Numbered from the stretch's first letter, positions 28,950 to 37,327 are shown. The stretch is DNA of 64,000 bases from Trichormus sp. M33_DOE_039 (GCA_015296085.1 DVDT01000004.1:1-64000); one strand, 5' to 3'. The notes: generated by a model from the sequence alone, not told the origin. Program-made: numbers and translations.

Positions 28950-29666
28950 ATGTCTCCTAATACCATTAACTACCTAATTCATGATCGCAGCGATCGCGGT
29001 CGCAGTCAAACTGGTTGGCTCGATAGTTACCACACATTTTCTTTCAGCAGTTTCTACGATCCCAATCGGATGGGATTTCGTTCTTTAAGAGTGATTAACG
29101 ATGACCGCATTGCACCCGGTGCCGGATTTCCTACCCACGGCCATCGGGACATGGAAATTTTGACCTATGTGTTATCAGGTGCGGTAGAACATAAAGATAG
29201 TTTGGGTACAGGGTCAGTCATTCGACCTGGAGATGTCCAAATTATGAGTGCTGGTACTGGTATTCAACACAGTGAATTCAATCACTCCCAAACAGAACCA
29301 CTCCACTTATTGCAAATCTGGATTTTACCTGATCAACAAGGACTAACACCCAGATATGAGCAAAAAGCCTTTTCCCCAGAAGAAAAACGCGGTCAAATCC
29401 GCCTAGTTGCTGCTAAAGATGGACGCGATGGTGCTGTTACTATTCACCAAGATGTAGATATCTACGCATCTGTTTTAGAACCTGGTGATGTAGTTACTTA
29501 TCATCTCAAAGCCAGTCGTCATGCGTGGTTACAAATTGCTCAAGGTGTTGCTACTTTGCATGGGGAAGAATTGCGAGCCGGTGACGGTGTGCAAATCAAC
29601 GGCGAAGAACAGTTAGAAATTGGTACTGACATTGGTACAGAATTTTTGCTGTTCGATCTAGCTTAG
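28950..29666 (+). CDS. Pirin family protein
   Basis: A 238-residue bicupin of the pirin/YhhW type. The N-terminal cupin carries the metal site H63 and H65 in [12 protein letters not shown], plus QHSEFNH further on. The start [19 protein letters not shown] and the fragment [19 protein letters not shown] are characteristic. Bacterial homologues can act as quercetin 2,3-dioxygenases, but the physiological substrate here is unknown. The ATG at 28950 follows AGCGAGG; a TTG-initiated extension from 28920 is not needed. A strong hairpin terminator follows. Confidence 0.92.
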   Translation: MSPNTINYLIHDRSDRGRSQTGWLDSYHTFSFSSFYDPNRMGFRSLRVINDDRIAPGAGFPTHGHRDMEILTYVLSGAVEHKDSLGTGSVIRPGDVQIMSAGTGIQHSEFNHSQTEPLHLLQIWILPDQQGLTPRYEQKAFSPEEKRGQIRLVAAKDGRDGAVTIHQDVDIYASVLEPGDVVTYHLKASRHAWLQIAQGVATLHGEELRAGDGVQINGEEQLEIGTDIGTEFLLFDLA

Positions 29667-29719
29667 TGAGGAATTAATTGCACGCAAGTTGATGATTGAT
29701 AGCATCTAAATAACCTTCA

Positions 29720-29757
29720 GGAGTCAAAATATGATAAATATTTTGACTCCTAATTTT
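29720..29757 (+). terminator. Terminator after pirin gene
   Basis: GGAGTCAAAATAT and ATATTTTGACTCC form a perfect 13-bp stem around GATAA, followed by TAATTTTT. Confidence 0.88.
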
Positions 29758-29885
29758 TAGCTAATACCCCTACACCCCTTTCAAGTCAGAGAGGCCGGGG
29801 GTGAGGTCAAAAAGCACTCATCAAACTCACACTAAATTACTAGGAGACGCAATGATTCGTGTCTCTACACTATAATTTTGGACTA

Positions 29886-30260
29886 TTAACTCGTAGCTGC
29901 AACCAACTTTTTCTTCATGGGACGTTTACGATCTGATTTTTTCTTCAGTCCTACAGCTTGAGCTTCATCGCTATCTGAACCGTATTGTCCGCGCACTACT
30001 TCTTTCAGTGCTAACACCGCATTATGAAATTCCCACTCAGCTAATCGAGCCGCATCAGCAGCAGCACGGTATAAAGTTAGTCTTTCTGTTTCGGTTTGTT
30101 GAGAATTTAACATACTCTGATAAGCTTGCTGTAATTTAACAGCAGAAGCATCATTACGGCTAGTTTCATAATTGTTGATAGTTTGCAAACCGTGGAGTGA
30201 ATCAATGTCTTGGCTGAGAGTTTGAGGAGACAGACGGCGATTTGTATTTTGGATAGTCAT
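29886..30260 (-). CDS. Small helical hypothetical protein
   Basis: A 124-residue protein starting MTIQNTNRRLSPQTLSQDID at the ATG at 30260; the longer open frame to 30329 has no better start. The middle is alpha-helical (LTLYRAAADAARLAEWEFHN, then AVLALKEVVRGQYG). The C-terminus is strongly basic (KKKSDRKRPMKKK), so it may bind nucleic acid. I recognise similar unnamed proteins in Nostocales but no function. The 21-bp palindrome array lies just upstream of it. Confidence 0.7.
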   Translation of the reverse strand: MTIQNTNRRLSPQTLSQDIDSLHGLQTINNYETSRNDASAVKLQQAYQSMLNSQQTETERLTLYRAAADAARLAEWEFHNAVLALKEVVRGQYGSDSDEAQAVGLKKKSDRKRPMKKKLVAATS

Positions 30261-30382
30261 TGGTATATCCGTGGTGAACTCTATATTTAGAGTGTCAATT
30301 GCAACCACAATTTGCATGAGTAAAAGCACGTAAAAATAAAGTTATTCAAGAAAAGAGAGAATATTTAATTTATTGTCAGGCG

Positions 30383-30571
30383 ATACATTATCAATGTCAG
30401 ACGATACATTATCAATGTCAGACGATACATTAACAATGCAAGGCGATACATTAACAATGCAAGGCGATACATTACCAATGTCAGGCAATACATTACCAAT
30501 GTCAGGCAATACATTAACAATGTGAAGCAATACATTGCCAATGTCAGGCAATACATTTGTAATGTAACAGT
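30383..30571. repeat. Nine tandem 21-bp units, each with an ACATT-N3-AATGT palindrome
   Basis: Unit starts fall at 30383, 30404, 30425, 30446, 30467, 30488, 30509, 30530 and 30551, exactly 21 bp apart. Each unit carries a 13-bp core such as ACATTATCAATGT, ACATTACCAATGT or ACATTTGTAATGT. Units 1-2, 3-4 and 5-6 are identical pairs, which points to recent stepwise duplication. Two helical turns per unit would place every core on the same DNA face. A degenerate unit precedes the first. A related array with the same period lies at 54049-54186. Confidence 0.9.
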
Positions 30572-30597
30572 GAAAGAAAGCGATCGCACTCTAGAAT

Positions 30598-30772
30598 AGA
30601 CCTACCTTTTCACGGGATCTGGAAAACCCCTCTCCAAACTTCTCCCCTGCAACTGTAGAGACGTTGCATGCAACGTCTCTACATTTTCCCCTTCCTTACT
30701 AGGGAAGGGGGTTAGGGGGTTAGGGGGTTAGGTTTCACGTTAACTTTTCAAAATAACGTGAAAGTTAGGTCT
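30598..30772. mobile_element. 175-bp MITE-like element (family A)
   Basis: Terminal inverted repeats AGACCTACCTTTTCACG and CGTGAAAGTTAGGTCT bound a non-coding body with an inner palindrome (GTAGAGACGTTGCATGCAACG and its continuation). AAT flanks both ends as a possible 3-bp target duplication. Related copies lie at 62650-62848 and, in opposite orientation and partial, at 43701-43796. Confidence 0.75.
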
Positions 30773-30811
30773 AATAAACAAGCGATCGCTCCTGTGCAAT
30801 GAAATAAGTCT

Positions 30812-31114
30812 TTAATCTGCGTCGTTAAGCTCGACTAAAATTTTATCAAGTCTATCGTTAGCTTCCTTGGCAAGTTTAGTGCATCGCACACTAGCAACTA
30901 TTCCTCCGGTGGTGGTAACAGTTCCCTCTGAAGTTTTGCCCGAAAGCAGTAACCCAGCACCCACTAAACTCACTAAGAAAGACATACCAGTAGCAAATAG
31001 AGTTAAGTTAAAACTATAACGGGCTTGGCGCAGACGTTCCATAAAAACTTCCTGGTTAAAATTGGATTCAGAGTTAGAAGATACCGTCAACTTAGTCATT
31101 AATTTATCCATCAC
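30812..31114 (-). CDS. Small two-TM protein resembling the cyanobacterial TRADD-N-associated membrane family
   Basis: A 100-residue protein. An N-terminal amphipathic stretch with FMERLRQARYSFNLTLFATG leads into two membrane helices (about residues 37-57 and 62-80), joined by LLLSGKTSEGTVTTTGG, and ends in a cytosolic helix with KLAKEANDRLDKILVEL. This matches my memory of the 2-TM domain described next to TRADD-N death-like domains in cyanobacteria and linked to NLR-like immunity. The TRADD-N part itself is not visible here. It is divergent from the NACHT gene, with 126 bp between the two starts, consistent with joint control. Confidence 0.72.
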   Translation of the reverse strand: MMDKLMTKLTVSSNSESNFNQEVFMERLRQARYSFNLTLFATGMSFLVSLVGAGLLLSGKTSEGTVTTTGGIVASVRCTKLAKEANDRLDKILVELNDAD

Positions 31115-31240
31115 TCAACTGCTTAAAGTCTCGCAGTTGAGCAATTAGAGTTCAGCCAAAGACTGGCTTTGTCACAGCATGACTTTTGCATGAGTTTGGC
31201 TTTTATCATAAAATTTGGGGTGGCTTATCCGAATGAAGTT

Positions 31241-33514
31241 ATGCCACAAAATTCGCTCATAGCTTGTGCAGCAGGTATCGAAAAAGCAAGAACTGCTCTA
31301 AATCGTAAAGGTTGGAGTCAACAGCAGTTAGCCAGAGAATTACAGATAAGCCGTCAACCTGTTGATAATTTTTTTATTGGTAAAGCTGTAAGAAATGATA
31401 TTTTCCGTAATATTTGCCTAAAGTTACAACTTAACTTGGAGGAGGTCACTGGTAGAGTTCAGCAAGAAGAACAAACAGTCAACACTTCTATTGATGAACT
31501 GGTGCAACAGGTACGGGAAAAGATTAAACCTTATATCCAAGAGCTTTGCGGTAAAATGCGAGTGCTGGATATGAGTCAGCCTATTGAGTCAAATGACATT
31601 TACACTGATGTCAATATTCTGGAAGAAATTACGGCACTCCAAGCGCGTGAAAAAATAGCTCAACTGTTAGAAAACTCTAATTGGGAAAATTTTGAGCGTA
31701 TTGGGTTGGGTCGGGTTGTACAAGAGCGAGTGTCAGGATTGGAAGCTGTTAAGCAATACTCCAAACTGATGATTTTAGGAAAGCCGGGAGCGGGTAAAAC
31801 TACCTTTTTAAAGCGAATAGCAATGCAATGTAACTTAGGGTGCTTTTTAGGCGATCGCGTTCCCATTTTCATCACCCTCAAAGCATTTGCGGAAGAACCT
31901 CAGCAACCAAGTTTACTGCACTACATAAATGAACAATTTGCTCTCAATGATATTTCAGCCCAGGAGATAACTAAAACAGTATTGCGTCAGAGTCGAGCAA
32001 TAATGTTGCTTGATGGGTTAGATGAAGTTAAGCAAGCAGACAACGATAGAGTTATCAGAGAAATTGAAAAGTTTTCTACTCAGTATTATGGCAACTGTTT
32101 TTTGATCACTTGCCGGATTGCTGCCAATGAATATAAGTTTAAAAATTTTACTGAGGTCGAAGTTGCCGACTTTGATGAAAAACAGATTACCGAGTTTGCT
32201 AATAAATGGTTTCAGACTAAAAAAGACCCCATAAAAGCCCAAAAGTTTATTGAAAAGCTGGAACAAAATCTGCCGATTAAAGAATTAGCTACCAATCCCT
32301 TACTCTTGACATTGCTATGTTTGCTGTTTGGGGAATCAACAGATTTTCCTTCCAGCCGTTCTGAGCTTTATCAAGAAGGCGTAGATGTATTACTGAAAAA
32401 ATGGGATGGTACGCGCAGTATTGACCGCAATCAGGTATATCACAAACTTTCTCTCAAACGTAAACAAGACCTCCTGAGTAAGATTGCCTTAGAAACCTTT
32501 GAGAAAGGAAATTACTTTTTCAAGGAAAAGGATGCAGAAGAATACATTAGTAATTACATTCAAAATTTACCAGATACCCAAAACGACCCAGAAGCATTGC
32601 TGTTAGAAAGTAAAGCAGTATTAAAATCCATTGAGGCACAGCATGGGCTACTAGTAGAACGGGCAAGGAGAATTTATTCATTTTCTCATTTAACGTTTCA
32701 TGAGTTTTTCACCGCTAGAAATATTGCTTTAAGCCGTAATCCGCAGCAGGCTTTTCAACAGTTAGTTAGTCATATCACTGACAAGCGTTGGCGAGAAGTT
32801 TTCTTGTTGACTGTGGGAATGTTGGGTGATGCTGATGAATTGTTGCAATTAATGAAACATCGCATTGATAACCTAGTAGCAACTGATGATCAATTACAAA
32901 AGTTTCTAACTTGGGTTGAAGAAAAATCTTGTTCTGTAAAAACCAGTTATAAATCTTCTGCTATCAGAGCTTTCTACCTCTCCCTATCCCGCTCCCTCTA
33001 CCTCGACCTATCCCGCTCCCTCTCCCTCTCCCTCTCTCTTTCCCGCTCCTTCGACCTCTACCTCGACTTCTACCTCTACCTCGACCTATCCCGCTCCCGC
33101 TCTCTCGACCTATCCCGCTCCCTCGGCCTATCCCGCTTCCTCGACCTATTCCGCTCCCTCGACCTCTACCTCGACTGCTCCCTCGACCTCTACCTCGAAT
33201 TAAAGCCATTATTACAACAACTCAAAGACCAATTGCTCAACGTTTATGATCCAGACGCACCAGAAGCATTCAAGTATTGGTGGAAAGAAAATGGTCAAGC
33301 TTGGACTGAACAACTCAGAGCATTCATGATTGAGCATCGCAATATTGGTCATGATTGGCAATTCAGCAAAGAACAAAAAGAATTATTGCAGCAATATTAC
33401 GACGCAAACAAACTACTAATCGATTGCCTCAACAGCGAGTGCTACGTAAGCCGTGATGTGCGACAGCACATTGAAGATACCTTACTGTTACCAGTTAAAA
33501 CTATCCCATCCTGA
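31241..33514 (+). CDS. HTH-NACHT NTPase with hexamer-encoded repeat region (NLR-like)
   Basis: A 757-residue STAND NTPase when started at the ATG at 31241 (MPQNSLIACAAGIEKARTAL); open frame extends to 31169. Residues 10-70 form the HTH-like N-terminal module common in cyanobacterial NACHT proteins (KGWSQQQLARELQISRQPVD). The NACHT domain has Walker A LGKPGAGKTTFLKR near residue 180, Walker B IMLLDGLDEV near residue 254, then PLLLTLLCLLF, and SFSHLTFHEFFTARNIAL near residue 485. Residues 579-652 are a run of 37 dipeptides of the S/Y/D-L/R type encoded by hexanucleotides. The last 100 residues contain the helical KYWWKENGQAWTEQLRAFM region seen in other cyanobacterial NACHT proteins. Family members act in conflict and programmed-death systems; the trigger is unknown. 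Confidence 0.88.
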   Translation: MPQNSLIACAAGIEKARTALNRKGWSQQQLARELQISRQPVDNFFIGKAVRNDIFRNICLKLQLNLEEVTGRVQQEEQTVNTSIDELVQQVREKIKPYIQELCGKMRVLDMSQPIESNDIYTDVNILEEITALQAREKIAQLLENSNWENFERIGLGRVVQERVSGLEAVKQYSKLMILGKPGAGKTTFLKRIAMQCNLGCFLGDRVPIFITLKAFAEEPQQPSLLHYINEQFALNDISAQEITKTVLRQSRAIMLLDGLDEVKQADNDRVIREIEKFSTQYYGNCFLITCRIAANEYKFKNFTEVEVADFDEKQITEFANKWFQTKKDPIKAQKFIEKLEQNLPIKELATNPLLLTLLCLLFGESTDFPSSRSELYQEGVDVLLKKWDGTRSIDRNQVYHKLSLKRKQDLLSKIALETFEKGNYFFKEKDAEEYISNYIQNLPDTQNDPEALLLESKAVLKSIEAQHGLLVERARRIYSFSHLTFHEFFTARNIALSRNPQQAFQQLVSHITDKRWREVFLLTVGMLGDADELLQLMKHRIDNLVATDDQLQKFLTWVEEKSCSVKTSYKSSAIRAFYLSLSRSLYLDLSRSLSLSLSLSRSFDLYLDFYLYLDLSRSRSLDLSRSLGLSRFLDLFRSLDLYLDCSLDLYLELKPLLQQLKDQLLNVYDPDAPEAFKYWWKENGQAWTEQLRAFMIEHRNIGHDWQFSKEQKELLQQYYDANKLLIDCLNSECYVSRDVRQHIEDTLLLPVKTIPS
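32975..33196. repeat. 37 in-frame degenerate hexanucleotide repeats within the NACHT gene
   Basis: Exactly 222 bp split into 37 hexamers such as TACCTC, GACCTA, TCCCGC and TCCCTC. Each encodes one dipeptide: first residue Ser (18), Asp (9), Tyr (7), Phe (2) or Gly (1); second Leu (26), Arg (8), Phe (2) or Cys (1). The coding strand is strongly pyrimidine-rich. Steps of 6 bp keep the frame, so length can change without loss of the protein. Confidence 0.92.
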
Positions 33515-34245
33515 AAAATTGTTCATCAAGTTAACTGACCCTGCGGGAAGTCCTAAGCGTTTAGTCTTCGTCACTTTGGTGATGAGAGCAGGGAGCGAGT
33601 CTTGATCTTCGCATGAGTACATAGCAAAATACTGCGGTTTATAGCTGAGTTTAATACAGACCTAACCCCCAGCCCCTTCCCTTGTAGGGAAGGGGAGTAA
33701 GTTTTAAAGCCTCTCTCCTTGTAGGCTACAGTGTACACATATCTTTGTGCTAAGTTCAGAATGTGGCTTGATCCCCCTAAATCCCCCTTAAAAAGCAGGG
33801 TGGTTTCATACAACCAGAGAAAAATAAACTTAGCTTTCAAAGCCTCTCTCCCCGTGGCTACGGTGTACACACAAGTCTAATTACCTAGCCCGACAACGTT
33901 TTGATCCCCCCCAACCCCCCTTACAAAAGGGGGGAATAGAATCAAAGTCCCCCTTTTTAAGGGGGATTTAGGGGGATCAAACCAAATTTTGCGCCTAGCA
34001 CAAAGATGTGTGTACACTGTAGCTCCCCGTGGGGGAGAGGTTTGGAGAGGGGTCAAAATCTCGGTTACAAAAAGAAAAATCAAAACTTATAGATTTTTCT
34101 TTTTTTGTATGAAACCCCCTTCCCTACAAGGGAAGGGCAGGCTCATGGGTTGAGGTTTCTGGGGCTTTGATGTTAGCAACAATAGTTTTCAAACATCCTC
34201 CCACACCCCTACACCCCTACACCCCTAAAAAGCATATCGCTAGCG
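33515..34245. other. Gene-free repeat-rich region
   Basis: This 731-bp gap holds a long imperfect inverted repeat (33726-34022), several copies of the CCCCTTCCCT...AGGGAAGGGG motif (around 33672-33697 and 34116-34138), and ACACCCCTA tandem repeats at about 34200-34227. None of the open frames has gene-like features. Confidence 0.6.
33726..34022. repeat. Long imperfect inverted repeat, about 70-bp arms
   Basis: The left arm 33726-33795 starts CTACAGTGTACACA-like and contains ATCTTTGTGCTA and TTGATCCCCCTAAATCCCCC-like sequence. The right arm 33953-34022 is its imperfect reverse complement, ending GTGTGTACACTGTAG. A second partial copy of the TGTACAC end lies inside near 33862. It looks like a composite of dispersed intergenic repeats; non-coding. 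Confidence 0.75.
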
Positions 34246-35019
34246 ATGAGTAACCATCCTGTTATTAAACTCAATCAGGTTAGTAAGGTTTACAGCAATG
34301 GTACAGTTGCCCTCCAAGAACTGAATTTAGTGATTCCAGAATCACAGTTTGTCAGTTTGGTAGGTGCTTCTGGTTGCGGTAAGAGTACAGTGTTACGGTT
34401 AATAGCTGGACTAGGAAGTGTCAGTTCAGGAACTATTGATTGGGGAATAACCACCGCACAGCGCAAGCTAGCGTTTGTTTTTCAAGATGCAGCCCTCATG
34501 CCTTGGGCAACGGTGAGAGAGAATGTTTATTTACCATTGAAATTGGTGGGAATGTCACCGCAGCATTCTCATATCTTGGTACAGCAGGCGTTAAAACTTG
34601 TAGGGTTAGAAAAATTTGTGAATAGTTATCCCCGTGAGTTATCGGGGGGAATGAAAATGCGTGTCTCCATTGCTAGGGCTTTGGTGACTCAGCCCAATAT
34701 TTTATTAATGGATGAACCTTTTGGGGCTTTAGATGAAATCACTCGCAGTAAACTGAACAGCGATTTAGTGGATTTGTGGCTGCAACATCGCTGGACAGTG
34801 GTTTTCGTCACCCATAATATTTATGAAGCGGTATATTTATCACATCGGGTGTTAGTCATGGGGACAAGTCCCGGACGTGTGGTAGCAGATATTAATATTG
34901 ATGTCCCCTTTCCTCGTGGTGAAGATTTTCGCACCTCATCGTTATATAACGAATATTGCCGAGAAGTGTCGCAGCATTTAGCAACCGCTATGAGATGTGG
35001 GGATATGGTAGGATTTTGA
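34246..35019 (+). CDS. ABC importer ATPase (nitrate/sulfonate/taurine type)
   Basis: A 257-residue ATPase of the SsuB/TauB class. Walker A GASGCGKSTVLRL, Q-loop region FVFQDAALMPWATV, signature LSGGMKMRVSIARAL, Walker B ILLMDEPFGALDE and switch VFVTHNIYEAVYLS are complete. It energises uptake with the permease that begins 26 bp downstream. No substrate-binding protein gene is in the cluster, so the ligand cannot be inferred; nitrate, sulfonate and pyrimidine precursors are all used by this class. Confidence 0.92.
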   Translation: MSNHPVIKLNQVSKVYSNGTVALQELNLVIPESQFVSLVGASGCGKSTVLRLIAGLGSVSSGTIDWGITTAQRKLAFVFQDAALMPWATVRENVYLPLKLVGMSPQHSHILVQQALKLVGLEKFVNSYPRELSGGMKMRVSIARALVTQPNILLMDEPFGALDEITRSKLNSDLVDLWLQHRWTVVFVTHNIYEAVYLSHRVLVMGTSPGRVVADINIDVPFPRGEDFRTSSLYNEYCREVSQHLATAMRCGDMVGF

Positions 35020-35045
35020 ACCGCTAATAAACATCAAGAAGCATC

Positions 35046-35876
35046 ATGAAGATGTTGTTTGCTCGTTCTCCTGAATCAAAAAAGAAATCTCAAAAATTTA
35101 TTTCGGTGGAAGTTGTAGCCCCGATAGTAGTGGGCATTTTCGCACTTGTTTTATGGGATATATTTGTGCGGGTGACACAACTGCCACCCTATATTTTACC
35201 TAGTCCTTTATTAGTCTTACAAACTTTAATTACTGATTGGAGTGAACTATTTCCTTCACTATTAATTACCCTGCAAATTACAGTTATCGCTTTTATAGCT
35301 GCGGCGATTTCTGGGTTATTAATTGCGATTTTGTTTACCCAGAGTAAATGGATTGAACGCAGCTTATTTCCCTATGCAGTTATTTTACAAACAACACCGA
35401 TAGTAGCGATCGCACCACTGATTATTCTCTGGTTAAAAAACAATACCTTTGCTGCTCTCGTTGTCTGCGCCTGGATAGTCGCCTTCTTCCCCGTTGTCTC
35501 TAATACTACCCTAGGCTTAAAAAGCGTAGACCCTAACTTACTCAATCTCTTTCAACTCTACAAAGCTTCCCGATGGCAAACCCTCATCTATCTGCGCTTA
35601 CCCAGTGCTATGCCTTATTTTTTAGGCGGATTAAAAATTAGTGGTGGTTTAGCATTAATTGGGGCTGTTGTCGCCGAGTTTGTCGCGGGTACTGGCGGAG
35701 AAAAATCTGGCATCGCCTACCGCATCTTAATCTCCAGCTACAATCTACAAATACCCCGGATGTTTGCCGCCTTATTACTCACCACAGGTTTAGGTGTACT
35801 GATTTTCGCTGCCCTAAGTGCCTTATCTGACTTTATATTAAGTAAGTGGCACGATAGCTCCATCAACCATGATTAA
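35046..35876 (+). CDS. ABC importer permease (SsuC/TauC type)
   Basis: A 276-residue permease with about six membrane helices. LWDIFVRVTQLPPYILPSP near the start is typical of SsuC/ThiX-like permeases. The EAA-type loop appears as LFQLYKASRWQTLIYLRLPS, followed by AMPYFLGGLKISGGLALIGA. It pairs with the ATPase gene just upstream; the FAD-linked oxidase gene follows after 80 bp on the same strand. Confidence 0.92.
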   Translation: MKMLFARSPESKKKSQKFISVEVVAPIVVGIFALVLWDIFVRVTQLPPYILPSPLLVLQTLITDWSELFPSLLITLQITVIAFIAAAISGLLIAILFTQSKWIERSLFPYAVILQTTPIVAIAPLIILWLKNNTFAALVVCAWIVAFFPVVSNTTLGLKSVDPNLLNLFQLYKASRWQTLIYLRLPSAMPYFLGGLKISGGLALIGAVVAEFVAGTGGEKSGIAYRILISSYNLQIPRMFAALLLTTGLGVLIFAALSALSDFILSKWHDSSINHD

Positions 35877-35956
35877 AACGCAGGGGAACGCGAAGGAAAA
35901 CGGAAAGTTATGCGGAGTCTCTGCGTATCTATGCGTTAGAAAAAGGATATAAGCTA

Positions 35957-37288
35957 ATGGCAATCGATACTCTCATTAACACCCTCGAAAACATAGAAAC
36001 TATTACAGACACCCACCAAGTAGCAAAATTATCCCAAGACTACCATACATTTAGCCCAGTCTTAGTCCCCAAGCTTGCAGGTAAAGTTGGGGATATTGTA
36101 GTCCGTCCCGCTAACGAACAAGAAGTCATAAAAGTAGCTGCTGCTTGTGCGAAATACCGTATACCTATCACAGTCAGAGGTGCGGGAACTGGAAATTATG
36201 GTCAATGCGTACCCATGCACGGTGGCGTAATTTTAGACATGACCAAAATGCAAGATATCCTCTGGGTAAAACCGGGAGTAGCACGGGTAGAAGCAGGGGT
36301 GAAATTGGCAGCTTTAGATAAAAAAGCGCGAGAAATTGGCTGGGAAATGCGGATGTCTCCTTCTACCTACCGTACAGCCACTATTGCGGGATTTGTGGCT
36401 GGCGGGAGTGGGGGTATTGGCTCAATTCAGTATGGATTATTAGGCGATCGCGGTAATCTATTAGCATTAAAAGTTGTCACCGTAGAAGATGAACCTCGTG
36501 TGATTGAGTTGCGTGGTGACGATGTACAGAAGGTAAACCATGCTTGGGGTATTAACGGCATTATTACAGAAGTGGAAATTCCCTTGGGGCCTGCTTATCC
36601 TTGGGCTGAGGTCATTGTCACCTTTGCAGATTTTATGACAGCCGCTAAGTTTGGGCAAAGCCTAGCTAACGCCGATGGGATGATGAAAAAGTTAATTAGC
36701 ATCTTTGCGTCGCCCATTCCCCAATACTTTCATCCCCTCCAGCCATATATCCCTGAAGGTACTCACCCAGCATTTCTGCTCTTAGCTGAACCCAGTTTGG
36801 AATTATTACCAGGGTTAGTACAAAAATATGATGGACAAATTACTTACCAAAAACCAGCCCAAGAAGCAGGTAAAGGTTGGAATTTAGCTGAATTTACCTG
36901 GAATCACACCACACTACACGCCCGAAATGTAGATACCAACATTACATACTTGCAAAGTATCATCCCCCCAGAAAAAGGTCTGCAATTAGTAGAGCATTTA
37001 TATCATTACTTTGGCGATGAAGTGATGATGCACTTAGAATTTATTCGGATGAATGGTGCAGTAGTTCCCGCCGCTTTACAACTAGTACGCTACACCACAG
37101 AGGCACGCCTCAATGAAATTATCCACTACCATGAAGACCAAGGCGTGTTTATTGCTAATCCCCACACTTATATTATTGAAGATGGGGGCAGAAAAGTGAT
37201 TGACCCTGAACAATTAAAATTTAAAGAAATGGTTGATCCCTATGGATTAATGAACCCTGGGAAAAGCAAAGTATTACCTAGTAAGTAA
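35957..37288 (+). CDS. FAD-binding oxidase (GlcD-like, FAD_binding_4)
   Basis: A 443-residue flavoprotein. The FAD-binding PP loop is seen as VVRPANEQEVIKVAAACAKY, ITVRGAGTGNYGQCVP and GGVILDMTKMQDILWVKPG, followed by GGSGGIGSIQYGLLGD. The C-terminal PYGLMNPGKSK ending matches GlcD/DLD-like oxidases, which act on 2-hydroxy acids. The exact substrate is unknown. Its position after the ABC importer genes suggests it oxidises the imported compound or a product of it (inference). A bidirectional-looking terminator follows. Confidence 0.88.
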   Translation: MAIDTLINTLENIETITDTHQVAKLSQDYHTFSPVLVPKLAGKVGDIVVRPANEQEVIKVAAACAKYRIPITVRGAGTGNYGQCVPMHGGVILDMTKMQDILWVKPGVARVEAGVKLAALDKKAREIGWEMRMSPSTYRTATIAGFVAGGSGGIGSIQYGLLGDRGNLLALKVVTVEDEPRVIELRGDDVQKVNHAWGINGIITEVEIPLGPAYPWAEVIVTFADFMTAAKFGQSLANADGMMKKLISIFASPIPQYFHPLQPYIPEGTHPAFLLLAEPSLELLPGLVQKYDGQITYQKPAQEAGKGWNLAEFTWNHTTLHARNVDTNITYLQSIIPPEKGLQLVEHLYHYFGDEVMMHLEFIRMNGAVVPAALQLVRYTTEARLNEIIHYHEDQGVFIANPHTYIIEDGGRKVIDPEQLKFKEMVDPYGLMNPGKSKVLPSK

Positions 37289-37293
37289 TAAGG

Positions 37294-37327
37294 AAAAAGG
37301 CAAAATATTCTGTCTTTTGCCTTTTTT
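37294..37327. terminator. Terminator shared by convergent genes
   Basis: AAAAAGGCAAAA and TTTTGCCTTTTT pair across TATTCTGTC between the stop codons of two convergent genes, with A and T tracts on both sides; it can act in both directions. Confidence 0.75.

Larger units (their letters stand above)
30261..30811. other. Gene-free region with 21-bp array and a MITE
   Basis: This 550-bp gap holds the tandem palindrome array (30383-30571) and a 175-bp inverted-repeat element (30598-30772). Open frames across the array are products of its 21-bp (7-codon) period, not genes. Confidence 0.6.

Noticed and set aside
30383..30571. CRISPR array
   Set aside because: Units are contiguous, nearly identical and carry no unique spacers of 30-40 bp; no cas genes are nearby.
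30342..30589. Minus-strand open frames coding seven-residue repeats (PDIGNVL-like) across the 21-bp array
   Set aside because: A 21-bp period equals seven codons, so several frames stay open without stops. The overlapping frames and lack of a ribosome-binding site show this is a by-product of the DNA repeat.
32964..33209. Minus-strand Gly-Arg-rich open frame inside the NACHT gene
   Set aside because: It is the antisense reading of the 37 hexamers and has no independent start signals.
33571..34083. Two minus-strand frames of 68-99 codons downstream of the NACHT gene
   Set aside because: They run through the inverted repeat and C-rich dispersed repeats, and their sequences show no protein-like conservation.
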